Part shown: in pieces, positions 36,053 to 44,748 of the stretch
Position numbering within the stretch: the stretch's first letter is position 1
Layout: each line of letters begins with the position of its first letter
Assembly: GCF_029360725.1 (NCBI RefSeq)
Contig: NZ_JARKMY010000002.1
Location: forward strand, 124,001-188,000
Length of the DNA stretch: 64,000 nucleotides
Source: Chryseolinea sp. H1M3-3
Lineage (GTDB): Bacteria > Bacteroidota > Bacteroidia > Cytophagales > Cyclobacteriaceae
Direction of reading: 5' to 3'
Position numbers and translations under genes: made by a program
Notes under the pieces: model-generated
Told to the model about the DNA's origin: nothing
Seen by the model: only the letters and a program-made list of their open reading frames with translations
Database searches by the model: none

Positions 36053-37114
36053 TTACGAGCTCACTTCTTTTTTTTCTGTCTTGGACACCGCTGTTGCTTT
36101 TCGTACAGCCGGAGCTACCTTAGTTCCGAACAATTCGATAGACTTAAGAATTTTATCATGCGGCATCAAGCCTACACTCATTTGGGCAAGGAATCTCGTG
36201 TTGTTAAAAAGACTGTGTTCATATAAAATCTTGTCAACTACTTCGTCAACGCTTCCTACCACCAAAGAACCAGTGGGCGATCGCATAGCATCAAAATCCA
36301 TTCTTCGAAGGTGTCCCCAGCCTCTTTCTCTTCCGATACGATTCATCATTACCGAATAGGCGGGATAAAATTCGTCTCCTGCTTGTTGTGAGGTTTCAGC
36401 AACATAAACATGCGAGTTTATACCCAGGGGCAAGTCTCCATGTCCGGCTTTATTGGCAGTATCGCGATATAGATTGATGAATGGAACAAACTTGTCGGGG
36501 TATCCTCCGATAATAGCCAATGCCATTGGCAGCCCTAATGAGCCAGCTCTTATTGCCGATTGTGGCGTGCCACCGACTGCCTGCCAAATAGGAAGGGCTT
36601 GTTGAATTGGTCTTGGATATACGCCAAGGTTCATAATGGATGACCGATGCTTTCCTTTCCATGATGTAATTTCGTTTTGATTAACCTTCAACAGGAGCTC
36701 TAACTTTTCGGCAAATAACTCATCATATTGATTCAAATCATAGCCGAACAAGGGAAAGGATTCGATAAATGAACCCCGACCTACCATGATTTCAGCCCGA
36801 CCGGAGGACAGTAGATCAACCGTTGCAAAGTTTTGAAATACCCGCACGGGATCATCCGAACTCAAAACAGTCACTGCACTGGAAAGCTTGATATTTTTTG
36901 TGAGTGCTGCGGCAGCTCCAAGTACTACGGCGGGCGCAGAAATTGCATAGTCAGGCCGATGATGTTCGCCTACAGCAAACACATCGAGGCCCAGTTGGTC
37001 CGCCAGTTGAATCTCTTCCAATAGCTGTTGCATGCGTTTGTGTGCATTCACTGCTTTTCCGGAAACCTTATCTGGTTGCATATCCGCAAAGGTGTAGAGT
37101 CCAAGTTCCATCAT
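36053..37114 (-). CDS. luciferase-like (LLM class) flavin-dependent oxidoreductase
   Basis: Flavin-dependent monooxygenase-like TIM barrel of the bacterial luciferase family. The ELGLYTFAD start, a [22 protein letters not shown] segment and the [17 protein letters not shown] segment are typical. Length 353 aa is normal. The gene is divergent from the Crp/Fnr gene; its promoter carries the TTAAYCTASTTCAA-type element and a -7-like element at the same spacing as the MhqO-like and YceI promoters. ATG 37114 or 37111. Confidence 0.92.
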   Translation of the reverse strand: MMELGLYTFADMQPDKVSGKAVNAHKRMQQLLEEIQLADQLGLDVFAVGEHHRPDYAISAPAVVLGAAAALTKNIKLSSAVTVLSSDDPVRVFQNFATVDLLSSGRAEIMVGRGSFIESFPLFGYDLNQYDELFAEKLELLLKVNQNEITSWKGKHRSSIMNLGVYPRPIQQALPIWQAVGGTPQSAIRAGSLGLPMALAIIGGYPDKFVPFINLYRDTANKAGHGDLPLGINSHVYVAETSQQAGDEFYPAYSVMMNRIGRERGWGHLRRMDFDAMRSPTGSLVVGSVDEVVDKILYEHSLFNNTRFLAQMSVGLMPHDKILKSIELFGTKVAPAVRKATAVSKTEKKEVSS

Positions 37115-37197
37115 TATTTTTTTATTGTGTGAGAATATTAAAAGTAAATTAGTATGCGTCTCTATTGGTCATGCGCTTTAATACGGACGGCGCCATT

Positions 37198-37241
37198 CAA
37201 AGTTGGTTAATGCCACACCGTTTCTCGTTGAAGTAGGTTAA
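37198..37241 (-). promoter_or_regulatory. promoter with Crp/Fnr-like 14-bp element (luciferase-like gene)
   Basis: On the minus strand TTAACCTACTTCAA (37241-37228) is followed by 22 nt and CAACTTTG (37205-37198), one base from TAnnTTTG. The element and spacing match those at 40198-40241 and 40320-40363. No -33 TTG is seen, as expected for activator-dependent promoters. Confidence 0.7.
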
Positions 37242-37323
37242 GAAATTGACAATTGTTTGTCTCGGTAGGGCTAGGTAGGTAAGGGAGCGTTTAAAATCAT
37301 TACTTTCGAATAAATTCGTTGAC

Positions 37324-37905
37324 ATGAATACAGATTTGATATTGAGCAATGTTGCCAAACATATAACGTTGAACGACCATGAGAAAAAGTTCTTTCTCTC
37401 ATTATTGTTACCACAAACCTTAAAAAGGAAAACGCTATTCCTGCAGCAAGGCGAAGTGTGTAAAAATTCCGCTTTTGTAATCGATGGCGCTTTACGAAGT
37501 TTTTCAGTCGATAAAGAAGGAAAGGAACATATTTTAAATTTTGCGACGCAAGGATGGTGGATGTCTGATTTGTATAGTTTGATTTCAAAGAAACCAAGCA
37601 CATTAAACATTGAAGCAATTGACGATACCGATGTTTTTATTTTATCAGGAACCGACCAGCAGCTGCTTTATGAAAAAGTACCGAAGTTTGAACGTTTCTT
37701 TCGGATTCTGATTGAGAATGCATTGGTAGCCAATCAACAACGACTGATCGACAATTTAAGTCTTCCTGCGGAAGAGCGCTACCTCCAATTTTTGAAAAAA
37801 TATCCCATCATACCATCCTGCGTTCCCCAGCATAACATTGCATCCTATCTTGGAATCACGCCGGAATTCTTAAGTAAAATTCGGGCGAGGTTGGCAAAAA
37901 AATAG
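37324..37905 (+). CDS. Crp/Fnr-family transcriptional regulator
   Basis: An effector-binding beta roll (about 30-120; KRKTLFLQQGEVCKNSAFVIDGAL) and a C-terminal winged helix (VPQHNIASYLGITPEFLSKIRARL). No FNR-type Cys cluster at the N terminus. Paralogous to the regulator at 12942. It is divergent from the luciferase-like gene, and a Crp/Fnr-like box lies in their shared region. This makes it the leading candidate regulator for the redox neighbourhood. Confidence 0.92.
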   Translation: MNTDLILSNVAKHITLNDHEKKFFLSLLLPQTLKRKTLFLQQGEVCKNSAFVIDGALRSFSVDKEGKEHILNFATQGWWMSDLYSLISKKPSTLNIEAIDDTDVFILSGTDQQLLYEKVPKFERFFRILIENALVANQQRLIDNLSLPAEERYLQFLKKYPIIPSCVPQHNIASYLGITPEFLSKIRARLAKK

Positions 37906-37911
37906 AACGCC

Positions 37912-38526
37912 TTAACCACCCTTTCGAAAATTCGGTAATGCCAGTTTATATTTTACAGCAAGCAGCCGGAATATAAAAATCAATACAATGGATACGATAA
38001 GATTGATGTTACGATCGACACCAATTCTGAAAAGGATCAAGTATAAAATTGCACCAGCCAGGCACGCGGTGGCATATATTTCTTTACGAAAAAGCACTGG
38101 CGTTTCATTCGTCAAAACATCCCGGATTACACCACCCATGATGGCGGAAAACATCCCCATAATTGCTGCAACTTCCGGATGTACACCAAGGCGAAGGGCC
38201 TTTTCTACGCCCAGTATGGTGAAGAACGAAATTCCCAATGTATCAAAGAATAGAAAGGTTCTTTTCAGTCCCACCAGGTATCTATAGAAAAAATACGCCA
38301 CCAGTACGCCAGCGAAAATTGCGTACACAAAATAAATGTCTCCTATCCATACCAGTGGATAACTCCCAAGCATGATGTCACGCAACGTTCCCCCTCCAAT
38401 CGCGGTGACAAATCCCATAAAGCTTGCACCAAACAAGTCATCGTGATGATCTTGAATGGCTAATGCACCGGAGATAGCGAAGAAAAAAGTACCGAGCAAT
38501 TCCAGCGCGTATTGAAAATTGGTCAT
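37912..38526 (-). CDS. TRIC/YadS-type (UPF0126) membrane protein
   Basis: Seven-helix membrane protein of 204 aa formed by two Gly-rich UPF0126 repeats (GTFFFAISGALAI..., FVTAIGGGTLRDIMLG and GMFSAIMGGVIRDVLTNE). Homologues form trimeric cation channels. ATG 38526. Converges with the Crp/Fnr gene, separated by 6 bp. The next gene upstream on this strand is the MhqD-like hydrolase, 31 bp away, so all three minus-strand genes may share the MhqO promoter. Confidence 0.9.
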   Translation of the reverse strand: MTNFQYALELLGTFFFAISGALAIQDHHDDLFGASFMGFVTAIGGGTLRDIMLGSYPLVWIGDIYFVYAIFAGVLVAYFFYRYLVGLKRTFLFFDTLGISFFTILGVEKALRLGVHPEVAAIMGMFSAIMGGVIRDVLTNETPVLFRKEIYATACLAGAILYLILFRIGVDRNINLIVSIVLIFIFRLLAVKYKLALPNFRKGG

Positions 38527-38557
38527 CTTATTTTTAAAAGAGTAATATAGTTTTCTT

Positions 38558-39187
38558 TTAAATATCCTTCCCTGAAAAAACCAATTTATTCGCCAGTTCG
38601 ATTTCGTCTTCGTTTATGGTGTGCCCCATATTTTGATACACCTTTTCCGTAACGGAGGCATTCATCTTTTTTAATAACAGGGTTGTTTCATTTACACGCT
38701 CCACGGGAACATGAGGATCAGGGTTGCTTGTTCCTATGAAAATTGGTGTACCTTGAAAATCTCCCGTATATGTATCTGTAAAAACTTTATCGCCAATTAA
38801 TCCACCGGTAAAGGCGACGGCGCCTCCCCACTTTGTTGCGTGCCGCGCAATGTATTCTAACGCAAGACATGCTCCTTGCGAAAATCCGAGAAAGTAAATA
38901 TTTTCTTTGATAATTCCCGCATTGTTAATGTCGTGTACCAACTCCGTTATAAGGTCGATAGCGGAGGACAACCATGGCTCATTTTGTTTTCGTGGCACCA
39001 GGAAAGAATATGGGTACCAGGTATGATTGGTCGCCTGAGGCGCGAGCACGGCGAACTCATCGAGGCGAAGATGTGGTTTAAGTCTTAGAATATCTTCGGC
39101 AGATGCGCCGCGCCCGTGCAGCATGATCAAAGCCTTTTTAGCATCGTCAAGCTTTTTCCCGGTAAACACAATTTCTTTTTGATGCAT
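38558..39187 (-). CDS. phospholipase/carboxylesterase-type alpha/beta hydrolase, MhqD-like
   Basis: Small alpha/beta hydrolase of 209 aa. LHGRGASAEDILRL begins the fold; the nucleophile is Ser in GFSQGACLA, the acid is in TSNPDPHVP, and the histidine is in MGHTINEDE. Homologues such as MhqD and YpfH-like esterases occur beside quinone-responsive dioxygenases. It is 54 bp after the MhqO-like gene, so the two look co-transcribed. Substrate uncertain. Confidence 0.9.
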   Translation of the reverse strand: MHQKEIVFTGKKLDDAKKALIMLHGRGASAEDILRLKPHLRLDEFAVLAPQATNHTWYPYSFLVPRKQNEPWLSSAIDLITELVHDINNAGIIKENIYFLGFSQGACLALEYIARHATKWGGAVAFTGGLIGDKVFTDTYTGDFQGTPIFIGTSNPDPHVPVERVNETTLLLKKMNASVTEKVYQNMGHTINEDEIELANKLVFSGKDI

Positions 39188-39241
39188 TATGCTGTGGTGT
39201 AATGGGTTATTCTATCAAAAGTTACTTTACTGCTATCGCCC

Positions 39242-40177
39242 TCAAGCGAGCGAAGGCAAGACTGCCTCTATTTGCTTGCGGGCACTTTCGTATTGAGCCG
39301 GAAGTTTTAAACTCATGCCTAATTCACTTACCGGTTCATCAATGGAGAACCCTGGGTTATCGGTGGCCAATTCGAACAGGACACCACCGGGTTCGCGGAA
39401 ATAAAGAGAAAAGAAGTAGTTACGATCAATTTTGTCAGTAATGTTCAATCCACTTGCAAGAACCTTTTTTCTGAAGGCCATCAACACCTCTTCATTTTTC
39501 ACGCGAAAGGCCACGTGATGAATGGTGCCTCCGCCATTTCCTGTTCTTTTTTGAGCTGGGTCTTCAACCAAATCAACAATAGAGCCATTGTCGACGGCGG
39601 TCGTGATATACCGGTAGCGTTGTCCTTCCTGGCCATAAAATTTGTAATCGAAAATATCCGTTAAGACGCGCGCAGTTTCTTTCACATTTGCTAATGTTAA
39701 CGTGATGCTGTGAAAACCTTTTGTCGCAACATTTGCTTTAACTTCATCAGTCTCCCAGCCCTGGCGGTTATCGGGAGTCTTGGGAACGATCAACGTTAAT
39801 GGAAGTCCATCGGGATCTTCAAACGAAATATACTCCTCATTGAATCGTGTACCCGCATCATTCACTCTAACATAATATTCATTGAACCTCCGAGTCCAGA
39901 ATTCAAGACTTTTGTCGGGAACTGAATATCCGATTTCCGTAGCCATTCCCGAACCTTGTTTACCTCTGGGTATCCCTTCCCACGGGAAAAATGTAAGGAT
40001 CGTTCCAGGCGAACCCACTTCGTCACCAAAATAAAAGTGATATGTCTTTGGATCATCAAAGTTGACTGTTTTCTTGATGAACCGTAGTCCTAAAACTTTG
40101 GTGTAAAAATCATAGTTGCGTTTTGCATATCCCGCTATTGCGGTAATGTGATGTATTCCTAAAACCTTGTTGTCCAT
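39242..40177 (-). CDS. ring-cleaving dioxygenase, MhqO-like (two VOC domains)
   Basis: Two vicinal-oxygen-chelate domains (about 6-130 and 153-270). Metal ligand candidates are His10 in GIHHITA, His220/221 in TIHHVAF and Glu269 in LFELATD. Homologues (MhqO/MhqA/MhqE) are induced by quinones and open hydroquinone rings. Length 311 aa fits. The promoter region holds a Crp/Fnr-like element at 40228-40241 and a -7 element. The MhqD-like gene follows. Confidence 0.93.
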   Translation of the reverse strand: MDNKVLGIHHITAIAGYAKRNYDFYTKVLGLRFIKKTVNFDDPKTYHFYFGDEVGSPGTILTFFPWEGIPRGKQGSGMATEIGYSVPDKSLEFWTRRFNEYYVRVNDAGTRFNEEYISFEDPDGLPLTLIVPKTPDNRQGWETDEVKANVATKGFHSITLTLANVKETARVLTDIFDYKFYGQEGQRYRYITTAVDNGSIVDLVEDPAQKRTGNGGGTIHHVAFRVKNEEVLMAFRKKVLASGLNITDKIDRNYFFSLYFREPGGVLFELATDNPGFSIDEPVSELGMSLKLPAQYESARKQIEAVLPSLA

Positions 40178-40197
40178 GACTTATTTTTTTGTGTATA

Positions 40198-40241
40198 CAA
40201 AGTTAGATATCTCATATCGGCAATTTCTTGAACTAGATTAA
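40198..40241 (-). promoter_or_regulatory. promoter with Crp/Fnr-like 14-bp element (MhqO-like operon)
   Basis: On the minus strand TTAATCTAGTTCAA (40241-40228) is followed by 22 nt and the -7 element TAACTTTG (40205-40198), matching TAnnTTTG. The start codon is 20 bp further. The element is an exact inverted copy of 40320-40333. Confidence 0.82.
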
Positions 40242-40319
40242 TATCGTTATGATTGGTCATATGCTTGCAGTACCCTCTTCCGCACATATCGATTACTAAT
40301 ACTGTGCCGATCGCCGTTC

Positions 40320-40363
40320 TTAATCTAGTTCAACGTTTACGCAACTTGGCACATGTACCTTTG
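40320..40363 (+). promoter_or_regulatory. promoter with Crp/Fnr-like 14-bp element (YceI gene)
   Basis: TTAATCTAGTTCAA (40320-40333), 22 nt, then the -7 element TACCTTTG (40356-40363). The YceI start codon is 26 bp further. The element and spacing are identical to the divergent MhqO promoter. Confidence 0.82.
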
Positions 40364-40389
40364 TATTGTTATCAAAAAAAACACATAAT

Positions 40390-40938
40390 ATGGAAACGGC
40401 AACAATAACTAAAACAAAATGGACCTTAGATCCAACACATAGTGAAGTCGGATTTAAAGTAAAACACATGATGATCACCAATGTATCCGGATCATTTGAG
40501 AAGTTTGATGTAAAAGTAGAAACAACGGGAGTAGATTTTACGACTGCAAAAATTGAATTTACTGCGGACGTTAACTCTATTACAACTGCAAATGCGGATA
40601 GGGATAATCATTTAAAGTCGGGAGATTTTTTCGATGCCGCGACTTATCCTGACTTGAAATTTGTCTCAACAAAACTTGAGAAGAAGGATGATGAGAACTA
40701 TGTACTTCATGGTAATCTTACCATACGTGACGTAACCAAGCCGGCACAATTCGATGTTGAATTTGGTGGTATTGGCAAAGACCCTTGGGGAAACGAAAAG
40801 GCTGGCTTTACGGTATCAGGAAAAATAAACCGTACGAATTTTAAACTTAACTGGAATGCGGCCCTTGAAACGGGTGGGGTACTGGTAGGCGAAGAAGTGA
40901 GATTTCAGGCAGAGATTCAGCTGGTGAAGCAGGCTTAA
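40390..40938 (+). CDS. YceI-family lipocalin-like protein
   Basis: YceI proteins form a lipocalin-like barrel that binds polyisoprenoid or amide-like ligands. The WTLDPTHSEVGFKVKHMMI start, the KSGDFFDAATYPDLKF segment and the VSGKINRTNFKLNWN segment are diagnostic. This copy (182 aa) has no signal peptide, so it should be cytoplasmic, whereas many YceI proteins are exported. ATG 40390 is preferred over a TTG at 40366. It shares promoter architecture with the MhqO operon and ends at a bidirectional terminator. Confidence 0.94.
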   Translation: METATITKTKWTLDPTHSEVGFKVKHMMITNVSGSFEKFDVKVETTGVDFTTAKIEFTADVNSITTANADRDNHLKSGDFFDAATYPDLKFVSTKLEKKDDENYVLHGNLTIRDVTKPAQFDVEFGGIGKDPWGNEKAGFTVSGKINRTNFKLNWNAALETGGVLVGEEVRFQAEIQLVKQA

Positions 40939-41040
40939 GAAATAGGCGGGGACTCAAGTCTGGGATGCGAATATGCACGGACTTATCCTTGAACTTCATT
41001 CTGCCGATATCATCATAGCGCTTTAAAAATCCCTGAAACA

Positions 41041-41071
41041 AAAAAACACGATCTAATGAATCGTGTTTTTT
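41041..41071. terminator. bidirectional rho-independent terminator
   Basis: AAAAAACACGAT (41041-41052), a 7-nt loop and ATCGTGTTTTTT (41060-41071) form a perfect 12-bp stem with A and T tracts. It separates the convergent YceI and small secreted genes. Confidence 0.93.
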
Positions 41072-41095
41072 TTAGGGGATGTCTAACGAATGTTA

Positions 41096-41470
41096 TTACT
41101 TTTCCTTTTCGGCCTGAAGGTCCGATAATTTGTATTCCTTTTTGGTTTTAAAGTCGTACACAATTCCTGTCACGACGTCAAGTTCAATATCTAATTCAGG
41201 ATCGAAAAGTTTTCCGGTTGCGGGCGTATATTCCAGTCCTGAGGCATGATCGTACATGCTGAGATTGTAATTTCCAGTAGGCATATTATCAGTATTGGCT
41301 TCTGGGTTGGCATTAGGCATGGTCCAGTTTGTGGATGCCCGTTGTTGCTTATTCTTGTTATAAATTTCAAGTTTACCTAAAAAAGCTTCTAGCCTTTTAT
41401 CATTGTCGTCATTGGAATATCCTGCTGCACTTACCAATGTCAGAAGGATCACGAAATACAAGCGCTTCAT
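41096..41470 (-). CDS. small secreted protein of unknown function
   Basis: A signal peptide ends near residue 19 (LLTLVSAAGYS). The mature part is about 105 residues, hydrophilic, with an Asn/Asp-rich first half and a Lys/Glu-rich end (KKEYKLSDLQAEKEK). ATG 41470 is chosen for the signal peptide; the frame is open from 41506. Not recognised. Confidence 0.66.
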   Translation of the reverse strand: MKRLYFVILLTLVSAAGYSNDDNDKRLEAFLGKLEIYNKNKQQRASTNWTMPNANPEANTDNMPTGNYNLSMYDHASGLEYTPATGKLFDPELDIELDVVTGIVYDFKTKKEYKLSDLQAEKEK

Positions 41471-41531
41471 AAGCCCTACAGGTTTTAATCTATAACAAGA
41501 TAACAAATAAGGATCAAAAGTGGATCAAGGA

Positions 41532-41559
41532 ATTCCCTGATTTTCTTGAATCAGGGAAT
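41532..41559. repeat. 11-bp hairpin after the Gfo/Idh gene
   Basis: ATTCCCTGATT and AATCAGGGAAT form a perfect hairpin with a 6-nt loop, 11 bp beyond the stop of the oxidoreductase on the minus strand. No T tract follows, so it is only a possible terminator or mRNA-stability element. Confidence 0.5.
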
Positions 41560-41570
41560 CAATGGCTGAA

Positions 41571-42689
41571 TTAGGCTTTCAAATCCTCTTTTTTACCAGT
41601 TTTTACAGCCTTATAGATGGCGTCCATAATTTTTAAATCCCGTACCCCTTCTTCGCCGTCCACGGGTACTACCGGCTTTTTGCCTTGCAAAATGATAGCG
41701 GCCATTTCGTCCATTTGTATAGTCTGATGGGTATTGTGTGGCTGTGTCAATTCGCCCAGGTGCGTGCGGCCCTTAATCGGTCCGTAGCCTGTGGAAGGCT
41801 GCATCTCCGCAAAGCCTTTATCGCCATTCAAGAAAAATCGATCGAGATTATTCATGGTGTAAGTGGACAAGCACGATGCAATTGCTCCCCCTGGGAATCC
41901 CATTTGAAAGGTGATGGTTTCATCAACCCCTTCCTTAAATTTCTCAGGATTGGTTTTAACCTCCTGCGCGGTAACCCAACTAGGCTCTTCACCTATCATA
42001 TAGCGTGCCCCGTTAACGGCGTAGATTCCAATGTCCATCATTGATCCGCCACCCGCAAGTTCTTTGTTTAAACGCCATTGATTTGGATCGCCAATTCTAA
42101 AACCAGTTAGTCCCTGAAAGAATAATACTTTTCCGAATTCGCCCGCATTGCGCAGTCTGATAATTTCCAGGGTTTTCGGCTCAAAATGCATTCTATATCC
42201 GACGAGAAATTTCACATTTGCTTTTTTGCACGCGTCCACCATGGCTTGCCCTTCTGCTGCATTTAATGCAATAGGTTTCTCGCAGATAACGTGTTTACCT
42301 GCTTGCGCTACACGAATAACCTGCGGTTTATGAAGTGCGTTGGGCGTAATAACATAGACGGCATCAATGTCTTTGTTGTCTTTGATCTTATCGAAGTTCT
42401 CGTAGTTGTAACAGTTCTTTTCGGGAATGTTATACTTGGCTTGCCAGTCTTTGACTTTAGAAGGTGTACCACTAATGACACCGACCAGCTTTGCCATTTT
42501 ACAGGATTGCATCGCTTCGGCCACGCGTGTACCGTAACTACCCAAACCGCATATGGCTACGCGAAGGACAGGACCTTGATAAGGTGTTTCTTTTGCTTCA
42601 TCTGTACTGGCCAAACTAAGAGAGGGTACAAAAGGCAATGTAAATGCTGACGCTGAAAGTTTTTGTAAGAAGTCACGACGGGTGTTCAT
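41571..42689 (-). CDS. Gfo/Idh/MocA-family oxidoreductase, exported by a twin-arginine signal
   Basis: NAD(P)-dependent sugar-type oxidoreductase. The N terminus (NTRRDFLQKLSASAFTLPF) is a twin-arginine signal, so the folded, cofactor-loaded enzyme is probably exported. The Rossmann GLGSYG lies at about 50-55, the catalytic-type EKPIA near 137-141, and the C-terminal domain carries GGGSMMDIGIYAVNGARY. Length 372 aa is usual. The substrate is unassigned. Single gene. Confidence 0.93.
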   Translation of the reverse strand: MNTRRDFLQKLSASAFTLPFVPSLSLASTDEAKETPYQGPVLRVAICGLGSYGTRVAEAMQSCKMAKLVGVISGTPSKVKDWQAKYNIPEKNCYNYENFDKIKDNKDIDAVYVITPNALHKPQVIRVAQAGKHVICEKPIALNAAEGQAMVDACKKANVKFLVGYRMHFEPKTLEIIRLRNAGEFGKVLFFQGLTGFRIGDPNQWRLNKELAGGGSMMDIGIYAVNGARYMIGEEPSWVTAQEVKTNPEKFKEGVDETITFQMGFPGGAIASCLSTYTMNNLDRFFLNGDKGFAEMQPSTGYGPIKGRTHLGELTQPHNTHQTIQMDEMAAIILQGKKPVVPVDGEEGVRDLKIMDAIYKAVKTGKKEDLKA

Positions 42690-42954
42690 AGGATAGTTTT
42701 TTTAATAGGTAATTGGGTAAATCTCAAGCTAAAGTAGCAATACTTTTTTTTCTTTGACACACCTAAATCCTAAAGGAGATTATATTATGTAAATGGCTGG
42801 GGAGTTGTTTCAGATTTTTCCCATACGGTTTCGCAGCATATTGCTTGAGGCTAACATATTGGGGCGTGATGAAATGTCTCTAAGCTTAAAAATTGCGTCT
42901 CTTAAAATGTTACTCTAATACATTTACATCTTGCAAGTCCTAATCCCTTTCTGG

Positions 42955-44016
42955 TCATTTGATGAAACTTTTGCTTGATTTTAAGTATAGCCTATCCTTA
43001 AACCAGAATGCAAGATTGACAAGTAAGATTAAAGCGGGTACTTCGATCAACGGTCCGACCACACCCGCAAAGGCCTGACCTGAGTTAATTCCAAAGACGC
43101 CAATAGCCACCGCGATAGCTAGTTCAAAATTATTTCCTGTAGCGGTGAATGACACCGATGTGTTTTCTTCATAGCTGGCTCCCAGCTTTTTCGACAACAC
43201 AAAGCTTAAAATGAACATCAACACGAAGTAGATTACAAGAGGTATAGCAATTCTTATTACATCCATTGGGATTTCTAATATCATTTTACCTTTGAAGCTG
43301 AACATGATGACAATTGTATAGAGTAATGCAATCAATGTTATAGGACTGATCTTCGGAATTATGTTATTCACATACCATTCTTCACCTTTTGCTTTCAGGA
43401 AAAAATACCGCGTTAAAAATCCTGCTATAAAGGGAATCCCGAGGTAAAGAAAGACACTTTCTGCAACGTCACTCATACTAACATTTACCACAGACCCTTC
43501 AATTCCAAAATAGGGGGGGAGTACTGTAATGAATAACCATGCGAATAAACTATAAAATAGTACTTGGAAGATACTGTTCAACGCAACCAAACCCGCCGCA
43601 TATTCCTTATCACCTTTTGCAAGATCATTCCATACGAGAACCATTGCAATGCAGCGTGCAATTCCTATAAGGATCAACCCAACCATGTATTCAGGCTTGT
43701 CGTGCAAAAAAATTATTGCAAGCATAAACATCAGCAGAGGACCAATAATCCAATTCAAGAGAAGAGAAAGGGTGATGACTTTCACATTTTTGAAAACTTT
43801 TCCTAAATGCTCGTATTTGACTTTTGCTAATGGTGGAAACATCATCACGATGAGTCCCATAGCAATCGGAATGTTTGTCGTTCCAACGTTGAATCCATTC
43901 AAGAATCCTTCAATACCTGGAAGTACGTTTCCCAGAACAACGCCAACGATCATGGCCAAGAAAATCCATAACGTCAGATACTGATCAAGAAAACTCAATT
44001 TTTTAGCCTGGCTCAT
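42955..44016 (-). CDS. acr3: Acr3-type arsenite efflux transporter
   Basis: Ten-helix arsenite exporter of the ACR3 family. The [15 protein letters not shown] segment carries the conserved Cys of the transport site, and [21 protein letters not shown] is the second conserved region. Length 353 aa is normal. It is the last gene of the minus-strand arsenic operon, 3 bp after the arsC-like gene. It removes arsenite produced by the preceding enzyme. Confidence 0.95.
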   Translation of the reverse strand: MSQAKKLSFLDQYLTLWIFLAMIVGVVLGNVLPGIEGFLNGFNVGTTNIPIAMGLIVMMFPPLAKVKYEHLGKVFKNVKVITLSLLLNWIIGPLLMFMLAIIFLHDKPEYMVGLILIGIARCIAMVLVWNDLAKGDKEYAAGLVALNSIFQVLFYSLFAWLFITVLPPYFGIEGSVVNVSMSDVAESVFLYLGIPFIAGFLTRYFFLKAKGEEWYVNNIIPKISPITLIALLYTIVIMFSFKGKMILEIPMDVIRIAIPLVIYFVLMFILSFVLSKKLGASYEENTSVSFTATGNNFELAIAVAIGVFGINSGQAFAGVVGPLIEVPALILLVNLAFWFKDRLYLKSSKSFIK

Positions 44017-44019
44017 AGC

Positions 44020-44664
44020 TCATCCGTTAACTTGTGAAAATGCAAAAAGGATTTCTTTGCCGATTTCCATTACACGTTCGGAGTATTTGGCAGCTTCCTG
44101 TGGTGTGCCATCAAAATCTTTTGGATCATTGTATGGCAATGAAATTCGCTTTTCCATTCCAAAAACGACCGGACAGTTTTCATCTGCATGCGAGCAGGTC
44201 ATGATAGCAGCGAATCCTTTTTTTGGATTAGTTGCAGCATCATATTTTTTTGAGTAGGCAATGACTTCATTTGCTACATCCGAAAATTGAACTTCATATA
44301 CAGGATTATCTCCCGTTGTGGTCGCATTGATTTTGAAACCAGCATCTTTCATAGCCTTAACGGCGCGTGGGTTAAAAGCCGTCGCTTCGGTTCCGCCAGA
44401 GTAACTTACCAGATTACCAACGCCATAGTAGGCGGCTGCGGTCTGCGCCCATAATTGGGAAATATGACTACGCCTGGAATTATGTGTGCAAATAAAAATC
44501 AATTCGATTTTTTGATTGCTTTTCTGCTTTCCCTTTATAAAATCGGTCAATTGTTTAAGTATTACTTTACGATCATCGGGAATGGTATCAAACTGGTTTA
44601 TTAAAGTGTTGATGGTGTTTTCTAATGGTTTGTAAAATTCTGCTTTTGGAAGTTGAGGGGGCAT
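44020..44664 (-). CDS. arsC: arsenate reductase-like low-molecular-weight phosphatase
   Basis: Low-molecular-weight tyrosine-phosphatase fold. The P-loop CTHNSRRS (C59 to R65) is the CX5R catalytic motif, and the downstream MTCSHADENCPVVFGMEKR segment carries the reducible cysteines usual in arsenate reductases. A helical N-terminal region of about 50 residues precedes the fold. ATG 44664 is preferred over the in-frame 44712. Between arsM and acr3 in the operon, so it converts arsenate to arsenite for efflux or methylation. Confidence 0.9.
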   Translation of the reverse strand: MPPQLPKAEFYKPLENTINTLINQFDTIPDDRKVILKQLTDFIKGKQKSNQKIELIFICTHNSRRSHISQLWAQTAAAYYGVGNLVSYSGGTEATAFNPRAVKAMKDAGFKINATTTGDNPVYEVQFSDVANEVIAYSKKYDAATNPKKGFAAIMTCSHADENCPVVFGMEKRISLPYNDPKDFDGTPQEAAKYSERVMEIGKEILFAFSQVNG

Positions 44665-44748
44665 AGGATATAATGTTAAAATTAGGTTTTGGATAGCGGT
44701 TAGATAGCCCATGCGTTATGAGCTATCTTTTAGGAATGCTACTTGTAT

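Noticed and set aside
37164-40264. ATTGGTCAT-type shared segment near the luciferase-like and MhqO-like promoters
   Set aside because: 11 of 13 bases match (37164-37176 and 40252-40264), but the position relative to the -7 element differs, unlike the 14-bp element.
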